DNA of 64,000 nucleotides from Flavobacterium lacisediminis (GCF_025909975.1 NZ_JAPCIO010000005.1:62001-126000); one strand, 5' to 3'. Shown: positions 37,778 to 46,004, numbered from the stretch's first letter. Notes: generated from the letters alone by a model not told the origin. A program made the numbers and translations.

Positions 37778-39193
37778 TTAAAACTTAATTACTTTGTAAA
37801 CCTTGTTTTTGCGTAAATAGCTTTGAATAATCGTTTTAATATCGCGATTATGTTGCATTGGAATAATGATATTTTTCAAAATATCGATGTTGGTAATCTG
37901 ATAATTTAATTCGTAAAAACAATAGCCTTTGTAAACACCATTTTCAATTAATACGGCACTTCTTTCATCAAAAGTTCTACCGCGATCAATGATAATCATA
38001 TTGTTGTTTTCAAAAGCGTTTTCCTCTATAAATTCGGTTACTCTTTCGTTATAACTTTCTGGGGTTTCTTCGCCAATACAAGCGCCATTACATTCTTTTA
38101 TTTTATGCTGAAAACAATCGTTTTTTGTGATGTATAAACCATTGATTTTCTGGCATAAATTGTGTTTTTCTGTAATTTTAAATAAAGCATTTCTTCCTTC
38201 TTGTAAGGTTGTAAAAGACGTAATTTCTTTTTTACGACCATCTGCTTTTTCAACACTTAGCGCTAAATAGCCTGCTTCATTTTTATGCATGTATAAGGCA
38301 TATTGAAAAATGCTTTTACGTTGCGCTCTATTATAAATTGGCTTATTGATTTTAATTTCTTCACTTTCTTTTAAAAGTGCGATTAATTCACTTCCGGTTT
38401 CTTCAACAGTGACAGCAAATACATCGCGTTGTATTTTTTTACTTTTACTTGAAGTTCCTGTGAAATGTTGGTTGACGCGTTTTTTGATGTTTTTACTTTT
38501 ACCAATGTAAATCAAATCGCCTTTCTCATTGTGTATGTAGTAGATTCCCGTTTTTGAAGGTAAATTTTCGACAATATCCAATAGTTTTGGAGAAATTCCT
38601 GATTTGATTTCCGTCTTAATGAAACTTTTTACGATTTCTTTTTCAACGTCTTTTACCATCAACATTTTGAACAACTTTACAGTTGCCATCGCATCACCAC
38701 TAGCTCTGTGACGATCAGCCATAGGAATTCCTAATGCGCGAACTAATTTCCCTAAACTATACGATTCTTGTTCCGGAATTAACTTTTTAGCTAATTCTAC
38801 CGTACAAAGGGTTTGCTTTTTAAAATCGTAACCCAAACGTCGGAATTCGGTTTTTAAAATACGATAATCGAATGACGCGTTGTGTGCTACAATAACGCAA
38901 CCTTCAGTAATTTCGATGATTCTTTTAGCTACTTCATAGAATTTTGGAGCACTTCGAAGCATGGCATTGTTAATCCCAGTCAATTTCACAACAAAAGGTT
39001 GAATTGGCTTTTCAGGATTAACCAAACTGATGAATTGGTCCACTACCTCATGACCATCAAATTTATAAATGGCGATTTCGGTAATTCCTTCTTCGTTGAA
39101 TTGGCCTCCAGTGGTTTCTATGTCGAGTATACAGTACAAGTTAGTGAATAGTGATTGGTAATTAGTGATTAGTTTTCTCTTATCTGGATCCAA
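37778..39193 (-). CDS. DnaQ-like 3'-5' exonuclease fused to a GIY-YIG endonuclease domain
   Basis: A 471-residue nuclease. The exonuclease domain (about 20-185) has the DEDDh residues: Asp24 and Glu26 in LDIETTGG, HNASFD, and HRASGDA. A GIY-YIG domain follows (about 205-290: GIYYIHNEKGDLIYIGKS ... NQHFTG), like the N-terminal domain of UvrC or the Cho nuclease; the rest (to 471) resembles the region after it in Cho-like proteins, with four cysteines. Such fusions occur in many Bacteroidota and are presumed to act in DNA repair. The first 18 residues come from an AT-rich repeat and overlap the upstream gene by 14 bases; a TTG at 39139 is an alternative start that would trim exactly this part. 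Confidence 0.88.
   Translation of the reverse strand: MDPDKRKLITNYQSLFTNLYCILDIETTGGQFNEEGITEIAIYKFDGHEVVDQFISLVNPEKPIQPFVVKLTGINNAMLRSAPKFYEVAKRIIEITEGCVIVAHNASFDYRILKTEFRRLGYDFKKQTLCTVELAKKLIPEQESYSLGKLVRALGIPMADRHRASGDAMATVKLFKMLMVKDVEKEIVKSFIKTEIKSGISPKLLDIVENLPSKTGIYYIHNEKGDLIYIGKSKNIKKRVNQHFTGTSSKSKKIQRDVFAVTVEETGSELIALLKESEEIKINKPIYNRAQRKSIFQYALYMHKNEAGYLALSVEKADGRKKEITSFTTLQEGRNALFKITEKHNLCQKINGLYITKNDCFQHKIKECNGACIGEETPESYNERVTEFIEENAFENNNMIIIDRGRTFDERSAVLIENGVYKGYCFYELNYQITNIDILKNIIIPMQHNRDIKTIIQSYLRKNKVYKVIKF
39141..39174. repeat. AT-rich dispersed repeat, copy 1 (TAATTAGTGATTAGT family)
   Basis: The 24 bases at 39150-39173 match 41675-41698 with a single difference. This copy lies in the annotated N-terminus of the nuclease fusion. 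Confidence 0.7.
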
Positions 39194-39845
39194 ATATACT
39201 ACTTCCTATTCGAACCATCGTACTTCCGCATGAAATTGCGAGTTGATAATCGCCCGACATGCCCATTGAAAGAATTGATAATGGATAATTGATAATTGAT
39301 AATTCATTTATTTTATCGAAGATAGTTTTCAAATGTTTGAATTCTTTTTCGATTTGGTTTTTATTTTCGGTGAACGTGGCCATTCCCATTAAACCTACGA
39401 TTCTGATGTTTTTAAAATTATCCTTGTCATGCTGAACTAGTTTCAGTAGCTCTTCCAATTCTTGTTCATCTAAACCAAATTTGCTTTCTTCTTCGGCAAT
39501 GTAGACTTGTAATAAACAATCAATCACACGATTATTTTTAGCCGCTTGTTTGTTGATTTCTTGCAATAATTTTAAACTATCTACTCCATGAATCAAACTC
39601 ACATAAGGCGCCATGTATTTGACTTTGTTGGTTTGCACATGACCAATCATGTGCCACTCGATGTCTTTTGGCATGATTTCCCATTTCTCGGTCATTTCTT
39701 GGATTTTGTTTTCTCCAAAAATACGTTGCCCAGCATCGTAAGCTTCCATTAAATCCGCTACAGGTTTGGTTTTTGAAACCGCAACTAAGGTAACGTGTGC
39801 TGGAAGTTGGGATTTAATAGTATTGAGGTTTTGTTGGATTGACAT
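39180..39845 (-). CDS. YggS/PLPBP-family PLP-binding protein
   Basis: A 221-residue single-domain PLP protein with an alanine-racemase-like barrel; Lys25 in AVSKTKP holds the cofactor. IFGENKIQE, WHMIGHVQTNK and the C-terminal LSMGMSGDYQLAISCGSTMVRIGSSIFG are diagnostic. The family buffers PLP and affects amino-acid homeostasis. Around residues 181-190 the chain reads INYPLSI, encoded by four 7-base tandem repeats (39277-39304), an apparent repeat insertion in a loop before the conserved C-terminal motif. The frame is intact. Confidence 0.92.
   Translation of the reverse strand: MSIQQNLNTIKSQLPAHVTLVAVSKTKPVADLMEAYDAGQRIFGENKIQEMTEKWEIMPKDIEWHMIGHVQTNKVKYMAPYVSLIHGVDSLKLLQEINKQAAKNNRVIDCLLQVYIAEEESKFGLDEQELEELLKLVQHDKDNFKNIRIVGLMGMATFTENKNQIEKEFKHLKTIFDKINELSIINYPLSILSMGMSGDYQLAISCGSTMVRIGSSIFGSR
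39277..39304. repeat. Four tandem 7-mers inside the yggS-type gene
   Basis: GATAATG followed by three GATAATT, exactly contiguous, within coding sequence. The same word string recurs upstream of pcm (43669-43681). Confidence 0.8.
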
Positions 39846-39851
39846 TTTGTA

Positions 39852-40379
39852 CTAATTATTATGAAATTTAAGTATTTCTAGATTTTTTTCAGTAATCCAT
39901 TTTTTTAATTCTAAGCCTAATTCATTCTTAATTTCTTTTTCATTTTCTAACTCTGATTCATTTAAAGTATAGCTGTAAACGATATCGTTTTTTGTAATTT
40001 TTAGTTTTAGGTAAAATAATTGGTTTTTATAATAGTAAAATTCACCAAACATGCTCTCTTGAATATTGTTGTAGTATAAAATATTTTGATTGAAGTTTGC
40101 TTTAATCAACTCAGAATCTTTTTCTTTATTGTATCTCTTTTTTTCTTCTCGAGTTAAGTTATTATAATATTCTTGATTATAGTAATTTAAATAAGTTTTT
40201 ATTGAAGATCCACCAAAGCCAATTATTTCATTTTTTTCATTTTTAATGTTAATATCACCTTTCATTCTTCCATATGTTCCGTTTGCATTACAAATACTAT
40301 CAATCTTTGTAATTGATAATTTTTCATTTTGCGAGAAGCAAAAGTTGACAAGCAAGAAAAAGAACAATATTTTTTTCAT
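39852..40379 (-). CDS. Small exported protein of unknown function
   Basis: A 175-residue protein with a signal peptide (1-16, ending CFSQ). The rest is rich in Asn, Lys, Tyr and Glu, with a charged central stretch (LTREEKKRYNKEKDSE) and no recognised domain. A single short Cys-containing motif, SICNANGTYGR, is near the N-terminus. It sits 6 bases before the yggS-type gene, so co-transcription is likely. Could be a fast-evolving lineage-specific protein. Confidence 0.68.
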   Translation of the reverse strand: MKKILFFFLLVNFCFSQNEKLSITKIDSICNANGTYGRMKGDINIKNEKNEIIGFGGSSIKTYLNYYNQEYYNNLTREEKKRYNKEKDSELIKANFNQNILYYNNIQESMFGEFYYYKNQLFYLKLKITKNDIVYSYTLNESELENEKEIKNELGLELKKWITEKNLEILKFHNN

Positions 40380-40385
40380 ATCTTA

Positions 40386-40415
40386 ATGTGATTTCTCCTT
40401 CGTCGAAATGACAAA
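40386..40415. repeat. REP-like palindromic element
   Basis: GTGATTTCTCCTTCGTCGAAATGACA contains ATTTC ... GAAAT and TTCG/CGAA dyads. It lies in the 69-base gap between two minus-strand genes. I recall sequences of this kind as interspersed repeats in Bacteroidota genomes; only one copy is in this window. Confidence 0.45.
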
Positions 40416-40448
40416 ATTGTGTTTTAAACTTGAAACCTGTAACCAAAC

Positions 40449-41669
40449 CTACAACTCATAAACCACCAAACCACTTCTAAACTTCGGTTCGATATACGTT
40501 GATTTTGGAGGCATGATTAAGTTGTTATCGGCTAAGGCTTTTATTTCATTGATATCGGAAGGGTAGAGCATGAAACCTACTTCAAATTCGCCTTCGTCGA
40601 TTAAATCTTTTATCACAGAAATCGATTGTTTTCCTGGAATGTAATCAATGCGTTCGTCGTTTCTTAAATCTTCGATGCCTAATATTGGAAATAAGACTTT
40701 ATCGTATAAAATTTGGGCATCTAAATCATCTAAAACAGTGGTTGCAATGTGGTTTTCGTGTTTGTAAAATAAAGCATAAAAACTACCATCTAAATACATT
40801 CCAAATTCAAACTTGTTTTGAGGTTTCCAAATTTCTTGGTCTTTTGCTTTGATGATAAAATTTTCGGATAATTTTTTGATGAACTCTTCTTTGTTCAAAC
40901 CATTCAAATCGCGAATCAATCGGTTGAATTCGTAAATTTTGATGTTGCTTTCGGCAATTAAAAAACTCATGAAATAATTCAGATTTTCGTTTCCTAAATG
41001 CTTGTCTTGTTCGTATAACAATTCCGCTGAAGCCGAACGATGATGTCCATCGGCAATATATAAATTCGGAATTTTTTCGAAATGTTCTTGTAGCCAATCA
41101 ATTTCTGATTGCGTATCAATTTTCCAAAGTGTGTGTTTTTCTTTATTGGTAGTCGAATATTCGTAAACAGGTTTACTCTTTTTTCGCAACGCAATAAACG
41201 TATTAATTTCCACGCTATCGGGATAAGTGATTAAAACGGGTTCGGTGTTAAAATTCGTTTGATGTAAATAATCTTTGAACAATTCCACGCGATATTGCAA
41301 GGTGTCTTCGTGTTTTTTGATGACGTTATCTTGGTAATCTTTCACCGAAGTTCCGGCAATAATTCCAGTAAAAGTTTGTCCTTTTGACTGGATTTCGTAC
41401 AGATAAAAAACAGGATGTTCTTCTTCAATCAGAATTTGGTCGTGTTTAAAATCTTGATATTTATTAGCAACGGCTTTAAAACGCTTTTCCAATGACACTT
41501 TTTGCGCATTGGCATAAGCAGGATGAATCACATGCAAAAACGAATACGGATTAAAATCCAACCAAGCAGCAAGCTCAGCCGAACTATAATCGTCATACGT
41601 TCTGCAAGTAACTAAGGCAACTTTATCAGCTACCGGTCGAACTGCTTTAAAAGGTTTTATTTTGTCCAT
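40449..41669 (-). CDS. DUF1015 family protein
   Basis: A 406-residue soluble protein of the DUF1015 family (predicted HTH-containing or kinase-like, function not established). Family stretches visible: KPFKAVRP near the start, DYSSAELAAWLDFNPYSFLHVIHP, YIADGHHRSASA (the most conserved motif) and DYIPGKQS. The gene is bounded by dispersed repeats on both sides: a perfect 19-bp inverted repeat lies 5 bases in front of its ATG. Confidence 0.86.
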   Translation of the reverse strand: MDKIKPFKAVRPVADKVALVTCRTYDDYSSAELAAWLDFNPYSFLHVIHPAYANAQKVSLEKRFKAVANKYQDFKHDQILIEEEHPVFYLYEIQSKGQTFTGIIAGTSVKDYQDNVIKKHEDTLQYRVELFKDYLHQTNFNTEPVLITYPDSVEINTFIALRKKSKPVYEYSTTNKEKHTLWKIDTQSEIDWLQEHFEKIPNLYIADGHHRSASAELLYEQDKHLGNENLNYFMSFLIAESNIKIYEFNRLIRDLNGLNKEEFIKKLSENFIIKAKDQEIWKPQNKFEFGMYLDGSFYALFYKHENHIATTVLDDLDAQILYDKVLFPILGIEDLRNDERIDYIPGKQSISVIKDLIDEGEFEVGFMLYPSDINEIKALADNNLIMPPKSTYIEPKFRSGLVVYEL

Positions 41670-41674
41670 TTTTG

Positions 41675-41727
41675 AGTGATTAGTAATTAGTGATTAGTAA
41701 CTAGCTATTCACTAATTACTAATCACT
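41675..41727. repeat. Perfect 19-bp inverted repeat, same family as copy 1
   Basis: AGTGATTAGTAATTAGTGA (41675-41693) and its exact reverse complement (41709-41727) flank a 15-base loop. It occupies most of the gap between the dehydrogenase and DUF1015 genes. No T run follows on the minus strand, so it is not a standard terminator. Confidence 0.85.
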
Positions 41728-41734
41728 TTTCACT

Positions 41735-42625
41735 TTATTTAGAAAATTGTTTCGAAACTTTTTCTGCTTTTTTGCTTTCTGAGTAATCGTAGAAACCTTC
41801 TCCCGATTTTACTCCTAATTTTCCAGCCATTACCATATTTACTAATAACGGACATGGTGCATATTTTGGATTTTTGAATCCGTCATACATTACGTTTAGG
41901 ATAGATAAACAAACGTCTAATCCGATGAAGTCTGCTAATTGTAATGGACCCATTGGGTGTGCCATTCCTAATTTCATTACGGTGTCAATTTCTTGTACAC
42001 CTGCAACTCCGTTGTATAACGTTTCAATCGATTCGTTAATCATTGGCATTAAGATTCTGTTAGCTACGAAACCTGGATAATCGTTTACTTCTGTTGGAGT
42101 TTTTCCTAATTTAACTGATAAATCCATGATGATTTTAGTCACTTCATCAGAAGTCGAATAACCACGGATAATCTCAACCAATTTCATAATTGGCACCGGA
42201 TTCATAAAGTGCATTCCGATAACTCTTTCAGGATGTACTACTTGTGCTGCAATTTGCGTAATTGAAATAGAAGAAGTGTTAGAAGCTAAAATTACGTTAT
42301 GGTCACAAACATCGCTCAATTGTTTAAAGATGTTCATTTTTAAAGTTACGTTTTCTGTAGCCGCTTCTACTACTAAATCACAACCTACAACACCATCTTT
42401 GATGTCAGTGTAAGTAATGATATTTCCTATGGTTTTGATTTTATCATCTTCCGTAATAGTTCCTTTTGTAACCATACGATCAAGGTTTGCAGCAATAGTT
42501 GCCATTCCTTTTTCTAATGATTTGTCTGAAATATCGATTAATTTTACGGTAAATCCGCTTTGCGCGAAAGTATGAGCAATTCCGTTACCCATTGTTCCCG
42601 CTCCAATTACAGCTATTGTGTTCAT
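41735..42625 (-). CDS. 3-hydroxyacyl-CoA (3-hydroxybutyryl-CoA) dehydrogenase
   Basis: A 296-residue NAD-dependent dehydrogenase that interconverts 3-hydroxyacyl-CoA and 3-ketoacyl-CoA in beta-oxidation or butanoate metabolism. The Rossmann motif GAGTMGNGIA is at the N-terminus. The catalytic His lies in GMHFMNPVP with the Glu of KLVEIIRG, and SNTSSISIT supplies the serine; VNDYPGFVANR begins the C-terminal dimer domain. The single-domain form, as in Hbd/PaaH. It stands alone among unrelated genes, so the exact substrate length is open. Confidence 0.93.
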   Translation of the reverse strand: MNTIAVIGAGTMGNGIAHTFAQSGFTVKLIDISDKSLEKGMATIAANLDRMVTKGTITEDDKIKTIGNIITYTDIKDGVVGCDLVVEAATENVTLKMNIFKQLSDVCDHNVILASNTSSISITQIAAQVVHPERVIGMHFMNPVPIMKLVEIIRGYSTSDEVTKIIMDLSVKLGKTPTEVNDYPGFVANRILMPMINESIETLYNGVAGVQEIDTVMKLGMAHPMGPLQLADFIGLDVCLSILNVMYDGFKNPKYAPCPLLVNMVMAGKLGVKSGEGFYDYSESKKAEKVSKQFSK

Positions 42626-42658
42626 TTTGTTATTTTAGGATTTTTAGTTTATTATTTA

Positions 42659-43624
42659 TTACTTATTCATACAATCAATAATCTGATACGCCACACGTAA
42701 TGCTTCGGTTCCGTCTTCTAATGTTACGATGGGTGTGGTGTTGTTATTGATAGCATCTGCAAATGTTTCTAATTCGTCCAAAATTGCATTATTAGCTTGT
42801 ACATTTGGATTGTCAAAATAGATTTGTTTTTTTACACCTTCTGCATTTTGTAAAATCATATCAAAATCACCTGGAACTTCTGGCGCATCTTGCATGCGAA
42901 CGATTTCACAAACTTTGTCTAAATAGTCAACAGAAATATAAGCGTCTTTTTGGAAGAAACGCGATTTGCGCATGTTTTTCATGGAGATACGGCTCGAAGT
43001 AATATTGGCTACACAACCGTTTTCAAATTCAATTCGTGCATTGGTAATGTCTGGAGAATCTGAAATCACCGCAACACTACTTGCGTTAATAGATTTTACT
43101 TTTGATTTTACAACGCTTAAAATAGCATCAATATCGTGAATCATTAAATCCAAAACCACAGGAACATCCGTTCCACGAGGATTGAATTCTGCCAAACGAT
43201 GCGTTTCAATAAACATCGGATTGTTGATTTTATCTTTCACAGCAGTAAACGCAGGATTGAAACGTTCTACATGTCCAACTTGCCCTTTTACATTGTATTT
43301 ATTAGCTAAAGCGATAATTTCTTCTGCTTCTGCTACGGTATTTGAAATTGGTTTCTCGATGAAAATATGCTTTCCGGCTTCAATAACTTGTTTTGCACAA
43401 TCAAAATGTTGCATGGTTGGCGTTACAATATCTACCACATCTACTGCGGCAATTAATTCTGCAATAGAATCGAATTTTTTATATCCAAATTCGGCTGCTA
43501 CTTTGTTGGCGTTTTCTTCAAAAGCATCGTAAAAGCCTACTAATTCATATTTTTCAGATTGATTTAATAATCTCAAATGTATTTTTCCAAGGTGACCAGC
43601 ACCTAAAACTCCAACTTTAAGCAT
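42659..43624 (-). CDS. Gfo/Idh/MocA-family oxidoreductase
   Basis: A 321-residue NAD(P)-dependent dehydrogenase. Rossmann GVLGAGHLGKIHL at the N-terminus; IFIEKPISN carries the EKP motif (Lys of the catalytic pair); HDIDAIL contains the conserved His/Asp of the sugar dehydrogenase fold. The substrate (a sugar, inositol or related compound) cannot be told from the sequence, and no sugar genes are adjacent. It starts a minus-strand run that includes the hydroxyacyl-CoA dehydrogenase 33 bases downstream. Confidence 0.9.
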   Translation of the reverse strand: MLKVGVLGAGHLGKIHLRLLNQSEKYELVGFYDAFEENANKVAAEFGYKKFDSIAELIAAVDVVDIVTPTMQHFDCAKQVIEAGKHIFIEKPISNTVAEAEEIIALANKYNVKGQVGHVERFNPAFTAVKDKINNPMFIETHRLAEFNPRGTDVPVVLDLMIHDIDAILSVVKSKVKSINASSVAVISDSPDITNARIEFENGCVANITSSRISMKNMRKSRFFQKDAYISVDYLDKVCEIVRMQDAPEVPGDFDMILQNAEGVKKQIYFDNPNVQANNAILDELETFADAINNNTTPIVTLEDGTEALRVAYQIIDCMNK

Positions 43625-43640
43625 AAAAAAGTATTTTCAA

Positions 43641-43648
43641 CAAAAATA
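43641..43648 (-). promoter_or_regulatory. Candidate -7 element (TATATTTG type) for the Gfo/Idh oxidoreductase
   Basis: On the minus strand the octamer reads TATTTTTG, 16 bases before the ATG. No -33 is evident, so this rests on the octamer alone. Confidence 0.35.
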
Positions 43649-43654
43649 GAAATT

Positions 43655-43690
43655 AATTGATAAATCTTAATTGATAATTGACAATTTGTT
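43655..43690. repeat. AT-rich repeat related to the yggS 7-mers
   Basis: AATTGATA units at 43654-43661 and 43669-43676, followed by ATTGACAATT. The 13-mer at 43669-43681 is identical to part of the array at 39277-39304. Confidence 0.5.
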
Positions 43691-43722
43691 TTCTATTTTT
43701 ACAAAATAAATTCGTACCCAAA

Positions 43723-44364
43723 TTGAAAGATACTAATAAGCATCAAGGACTTAGAAATCAGCTCGTAAAACAGTTGGAAGACAAAGGAATTACCGATAAA
43801 AATGTATTGGCAGCCATTAGTAAAATTCCGCGCCATTTGTTTTTAAATTCTAGTTTTGAAGATTTTGCCTATCAAGACAAGGCATTTCCTATTGGAGCTG
43901 GTCAAACCATTTCCCAACCCTACACTGTGGCTTTTCAATCGCAATTATTGGAAGTAGAAAAAGATCATAAAATATTAGAAATTGGAACTGGAAGTGGATA
44001 CCAAACGGCTGTTTTATGTTTGATGGGTGCCAAAGTATATTCAGTTGAACGCCAAAATGAATTATTTAAAACCACTTCAATTCTGTTACCAAAGTTAAGC
44101 ATTCGCCCAAAACACTTGTCTTTTGGTGATGGTTACAAAGGATTACCAAACTATGCTCCTTTTGATAGTATTATTGTAACGGCTGGAGCTCCATTTATTC
44201 CGCAACCTTTGATGGCACAATTAAAGATAGGAGGAAGGTTAGTTATTCCAGTAGGAGAAAAAGAGCAAATCATGACCTTGCTGATTCGTAAAAACGAAAC
44301 GCAATTTGAAAAGCACGAATTTGGTGATTTTAAATTTGTACCGCTTTTAGAAAACAAAAATTAA
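43723..44364 (+). CDS. pcm: Protein-L-isoaspartate O-methyltransferase
   Basis: A 213-residue repair enzyme that methylates damaged isoaspartyl residues with S-adenosylmethionine. GQTISQPYTVA contains the active-site Ser/Gln region, ILEIGTGSGYQTAVL is SAM motif I, and GGRLVIPVG is near the C-terminus. I place the start at the TTG at 43723 (KDTNKHQGLRNQLV), where family homology begins; the frame runs open to 43678, but that part is an AT-rich repeat. It ends against the convergent XRE gene with no spacer. Confidence 0.92.
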   Translation: MKDTNKHQGLRNQLVKQLEDKGITDKNVLAAISKIPRHLFLNSSFEDFAYQDKAFPIGAGQTISQPYTVAFQSQLLEVEKDHKILEIGTGSGYQTAVLCLMGAKVYSVERQNELFKTTSILLPKLSIRPKHLSFGDGYKGLPNYAPFDSIIVTAGAPFIPQPLMAQLKIGGRLVIPVGEKEQIMTLLIRKNETQFEKHEFGDFKFVPLLENKN

Positions 44365-44727
44365 TTATCGAAGATTCGTTAATTTTTGTTTTAAAACTTC
44401 CAATTCGTCTAAGATGGAAGTGATTTCTTTTTCTTTAGATGAATTCCCAACTTCAATGCCTTTTTCTTGAAGAATTTCAGTAATGGCTTGAATGGCAAAT
44501 GGATTTAAATCGAAATTATGGTCTAGCTTCACTTTGTACCAAGCTACTAATAAAGGCTTTATGTCGATTTCTAAAATTTGAGCTAGCGTTTGAATTTGTT
44601 TTTTTGTTGGAATGCGAAATCCGTTTTCAAACTTACTAATTAAAGCTTGGTCGATTTTTGCTTGTTCCGCTAACTTTCTAGTGGAAAGACCTTTTTCTAT
44701 TCGGGCTTGTTTTAAAATTTCTTTCAT
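44365..44727 (-). CDS. XRE-family helix-turn-helix regulator
   Basis: A 120-residue DNA-binding protein. Residues 6-58 form an HTH_3 domain (LSTRKLAEQAKIDQALISKFENGFRIPTKKQ); the C-terminal half is helical and may mediate dimerisation. No toxin or phage neighbour is present, so a chromosomal regulator is likelier than an antitoxin or repressor, but the role is unknown. Downstream of smpB by 10 bases, it is probably co-transcribed with it. Confidence 0.85.
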   Translation of the reverse strand: MKEILKQARIEKGLSTRKLAEQAKIDQALISKFENGFRIPTKKQIQTLAQILEIDIKPLLVAWYKVKLDHNFDLNPFAIQAITEILQEKGIEVGNSSKEKEITSILDELEVLKQKLTNLR

Positions 44728-44737
44728 AAAAGTATGA

Positions 44738-45190
44738 TTAGAAACTTTTCTTAATTCGGGCTATATCGCGTTTGGTATCTTGTTCTTTTAACGATTCACG
44801 TTTATCGTAATTCTTTTTACCACGACATAAGGCAATATCTAATTTAGCCAATCCTTTTTCATTAGTAAACAAACGAAGTGGCACAATTGTCAACCCTTTG
44901 TTATCAGAATCTTTGAATAATTTCTTTAATTCTTTCTTGTTTAAAAGCAGTTTACGCTCACTTTTCGTTTTATGATTGTAGTGTGTTCCGTATAAATATT
45001 CTTCAATGTGCGAGTTAATTACAAATAACTCACCGTCATTAAATTCGCAAAAACTTTCAGTAATAGCAGCTTTCCCCAAACGAATCGATTTGATTTCGGT
45101 TCCGGTTAAAACGATTCCAGCGGTGTATTTGTCTAAAATTTCGTAATCGAATTTAGCGCGTTTATTAAGTATGTTAACTGTCTTTTGCAT
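44738..45190 (-). CDS. smpB: SsrA-binding protein SmpB
   Basis: A 150-residue RNA-binding protein that brings tmRNA to stalled ribosomes for trans-translation. The start at 45190 gives [19 protein letters not shown]; a GTG nine bases upstream (45199) is in frame but overlaps the -7 promoter element, so I reject it. Family motifs: [37 protein letters not shown]-type [13 protein letters not shown] and the basic tail [11 protein letters not shown]. tmRNA itself is not in the window. Confidence 0.95.
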   Translation of the reverse strand: MQKTVNILNKRAKFDYEILDKYTAGIVLTGTEIKSIRLGKAAITESFCEFNDGELFVINSHIEEYLYGTHYNHKTKSERKLLLNKKELKKLFKDSDNKGLTIVPLRLFTNEKGLAKLDIALCRGKKNYDKRESLKEQDTKRDIARIKKSF

Positions 45191-45198
45191 AAGGACCA

Positions 45199-45206
45199 CA
45201 AATGTA
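45199..45206 (-). promoter_or_regulatory. Candidate -7 element (TACATTTG) for smpB, next to the start codon
   Basis: On the minus strand TACATTTG spans 45206-45199 and ends 8 bases before the ATG at 45190. The predicted transcript has almost no leader. The -33 half is weak. Confidence 0.48.
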
Positions 45207-45296
45207 AATCAAAATTGTAGCATTTTAAAACGATAATTAAAGATAAATATTTTTTAATCTATGATTTATATCAGTTTTTAGGTTTTTACATGTAAA

Positions 45297-45304
45297 TATC
45301 TTTG
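45297..45304 (+). promoter_or_regulatory. Candidate -7 element (TATCTTTG) for the OmpW-like gene
   Basis: TATCTTTG matches TAnnTTTG and lies 25 bases before the ATG. No strong -33. Confidence 0.45.
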
Positions 45305-45329
45305 ACTCATAATTTTAATCTAAATAAAA

Positions 45330-46004
45330 ATGAAAAAAATAGTTTTTGCTTTGATGGCTATGTCATTAATGACAGTAAATTTTATAAATGCACAAGATAA
45401 CGAGACAAAAGAAGAGTCAAAATCAAATGAATTTAAAAGATGGCAAGTTCGTATAAGAGCTGTTGGAGTTTCTCCAGACCAAAGTGCTAAAATTGGTATT
45501 ATAGGTGGTGATGTTGCAATTTCTAATGCTTTAATTCCAGAGTTAGATTTTACTTATTTCTTTACAGAACATTTTGCAGCGGAATTAATTTTAGGAACTG
45601 CAAAACATGATGTAAAAGCAATTAATACAGCAGCTGGTAATGTTGATTTAGGAAGTGTTTGGTTATTACCTCCAACATTAACGGCTCAATATCATTTTTA
45701 TACTTCAGATCAAAAGGTTTTTAAACCTTATATTGGAGCAGGAGTAAATTACACATTGTTTTATAATGTAAAATCTGGAGATGTTGCCGATGTTAAGTAT
45801 GATAATGCTTTAGGATACGCAGCACAATTAGGATTTGACTTGATGTTAAACGATACATTTTTCATAAACGTAGACGCTAAGCGTTTATTTTTAAGCACAG
45901 ACGTAACTGTTGACGCTTCAAATTTAGCTCCGGGTTTAAGTATCCCTGCTAAAGTAGACATCGATCCTTGGTTGTTTGGAGTTGGTGTTGGGATGAAGTT
46001 CTAA
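45330..46004 (+). CDS. OmpW-like outer membrane beta-barrel protein
   Basis: A 224-residue outer membrane protein with a signal peptide (1-21, ending INAQ). The mature chain shows the alternating pattern of an eight-stranded barrel and ends in Phe, the BAM recognition residue. Motifs such as WQVRIRAVGVSP, the LDFTYFFTEHFAAELILG strand and PYIGAGVNYTLFYN are those of OmpW, a small hydrophobic-compound channel. Own promoter and strong terminator. Confidence 0.9.
   Translation: MKKIVFALMAMSLMTVNFINAQDNETKEESKSNEFKRWQVRIRAVGVSPDQSAKIGIIGGDVAISNALIPELDFTYFFTEHFAAELILGTAKHDVKAINTAAGNVDLGSVWLLPPTLTAQYHFYTSDQKVFKPYIGAGVNYTLFYNVKSGDVADVKYDNALGYAAQLGFDLMLNDTFFINVDAKRLFLSTDVTVDASNLAPGLSIPAKVDIDPWLFGVGVGMKF

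Noticed and set aside
41675..41727. Rho-independent terminator between the dehydrogenase and DUF1015 genes
   Set aside because: The stem is perfect but no T run follows on the minus strand; better seen as a repeat.
43182..43532. Plus-strand open frame of 116 residues opposite the Gfo/Idh gene
   Set aside because: Antisense shadow of a well-supported oxidoreductase; composition is biased and has no recognisable motif.
44365..44727. Toxin-antitoxin or prophage repressor reading of the XRE gene
   Set aside because: No small toxin partner or phage gene is adjacent; neighbours are smpB and pcm.
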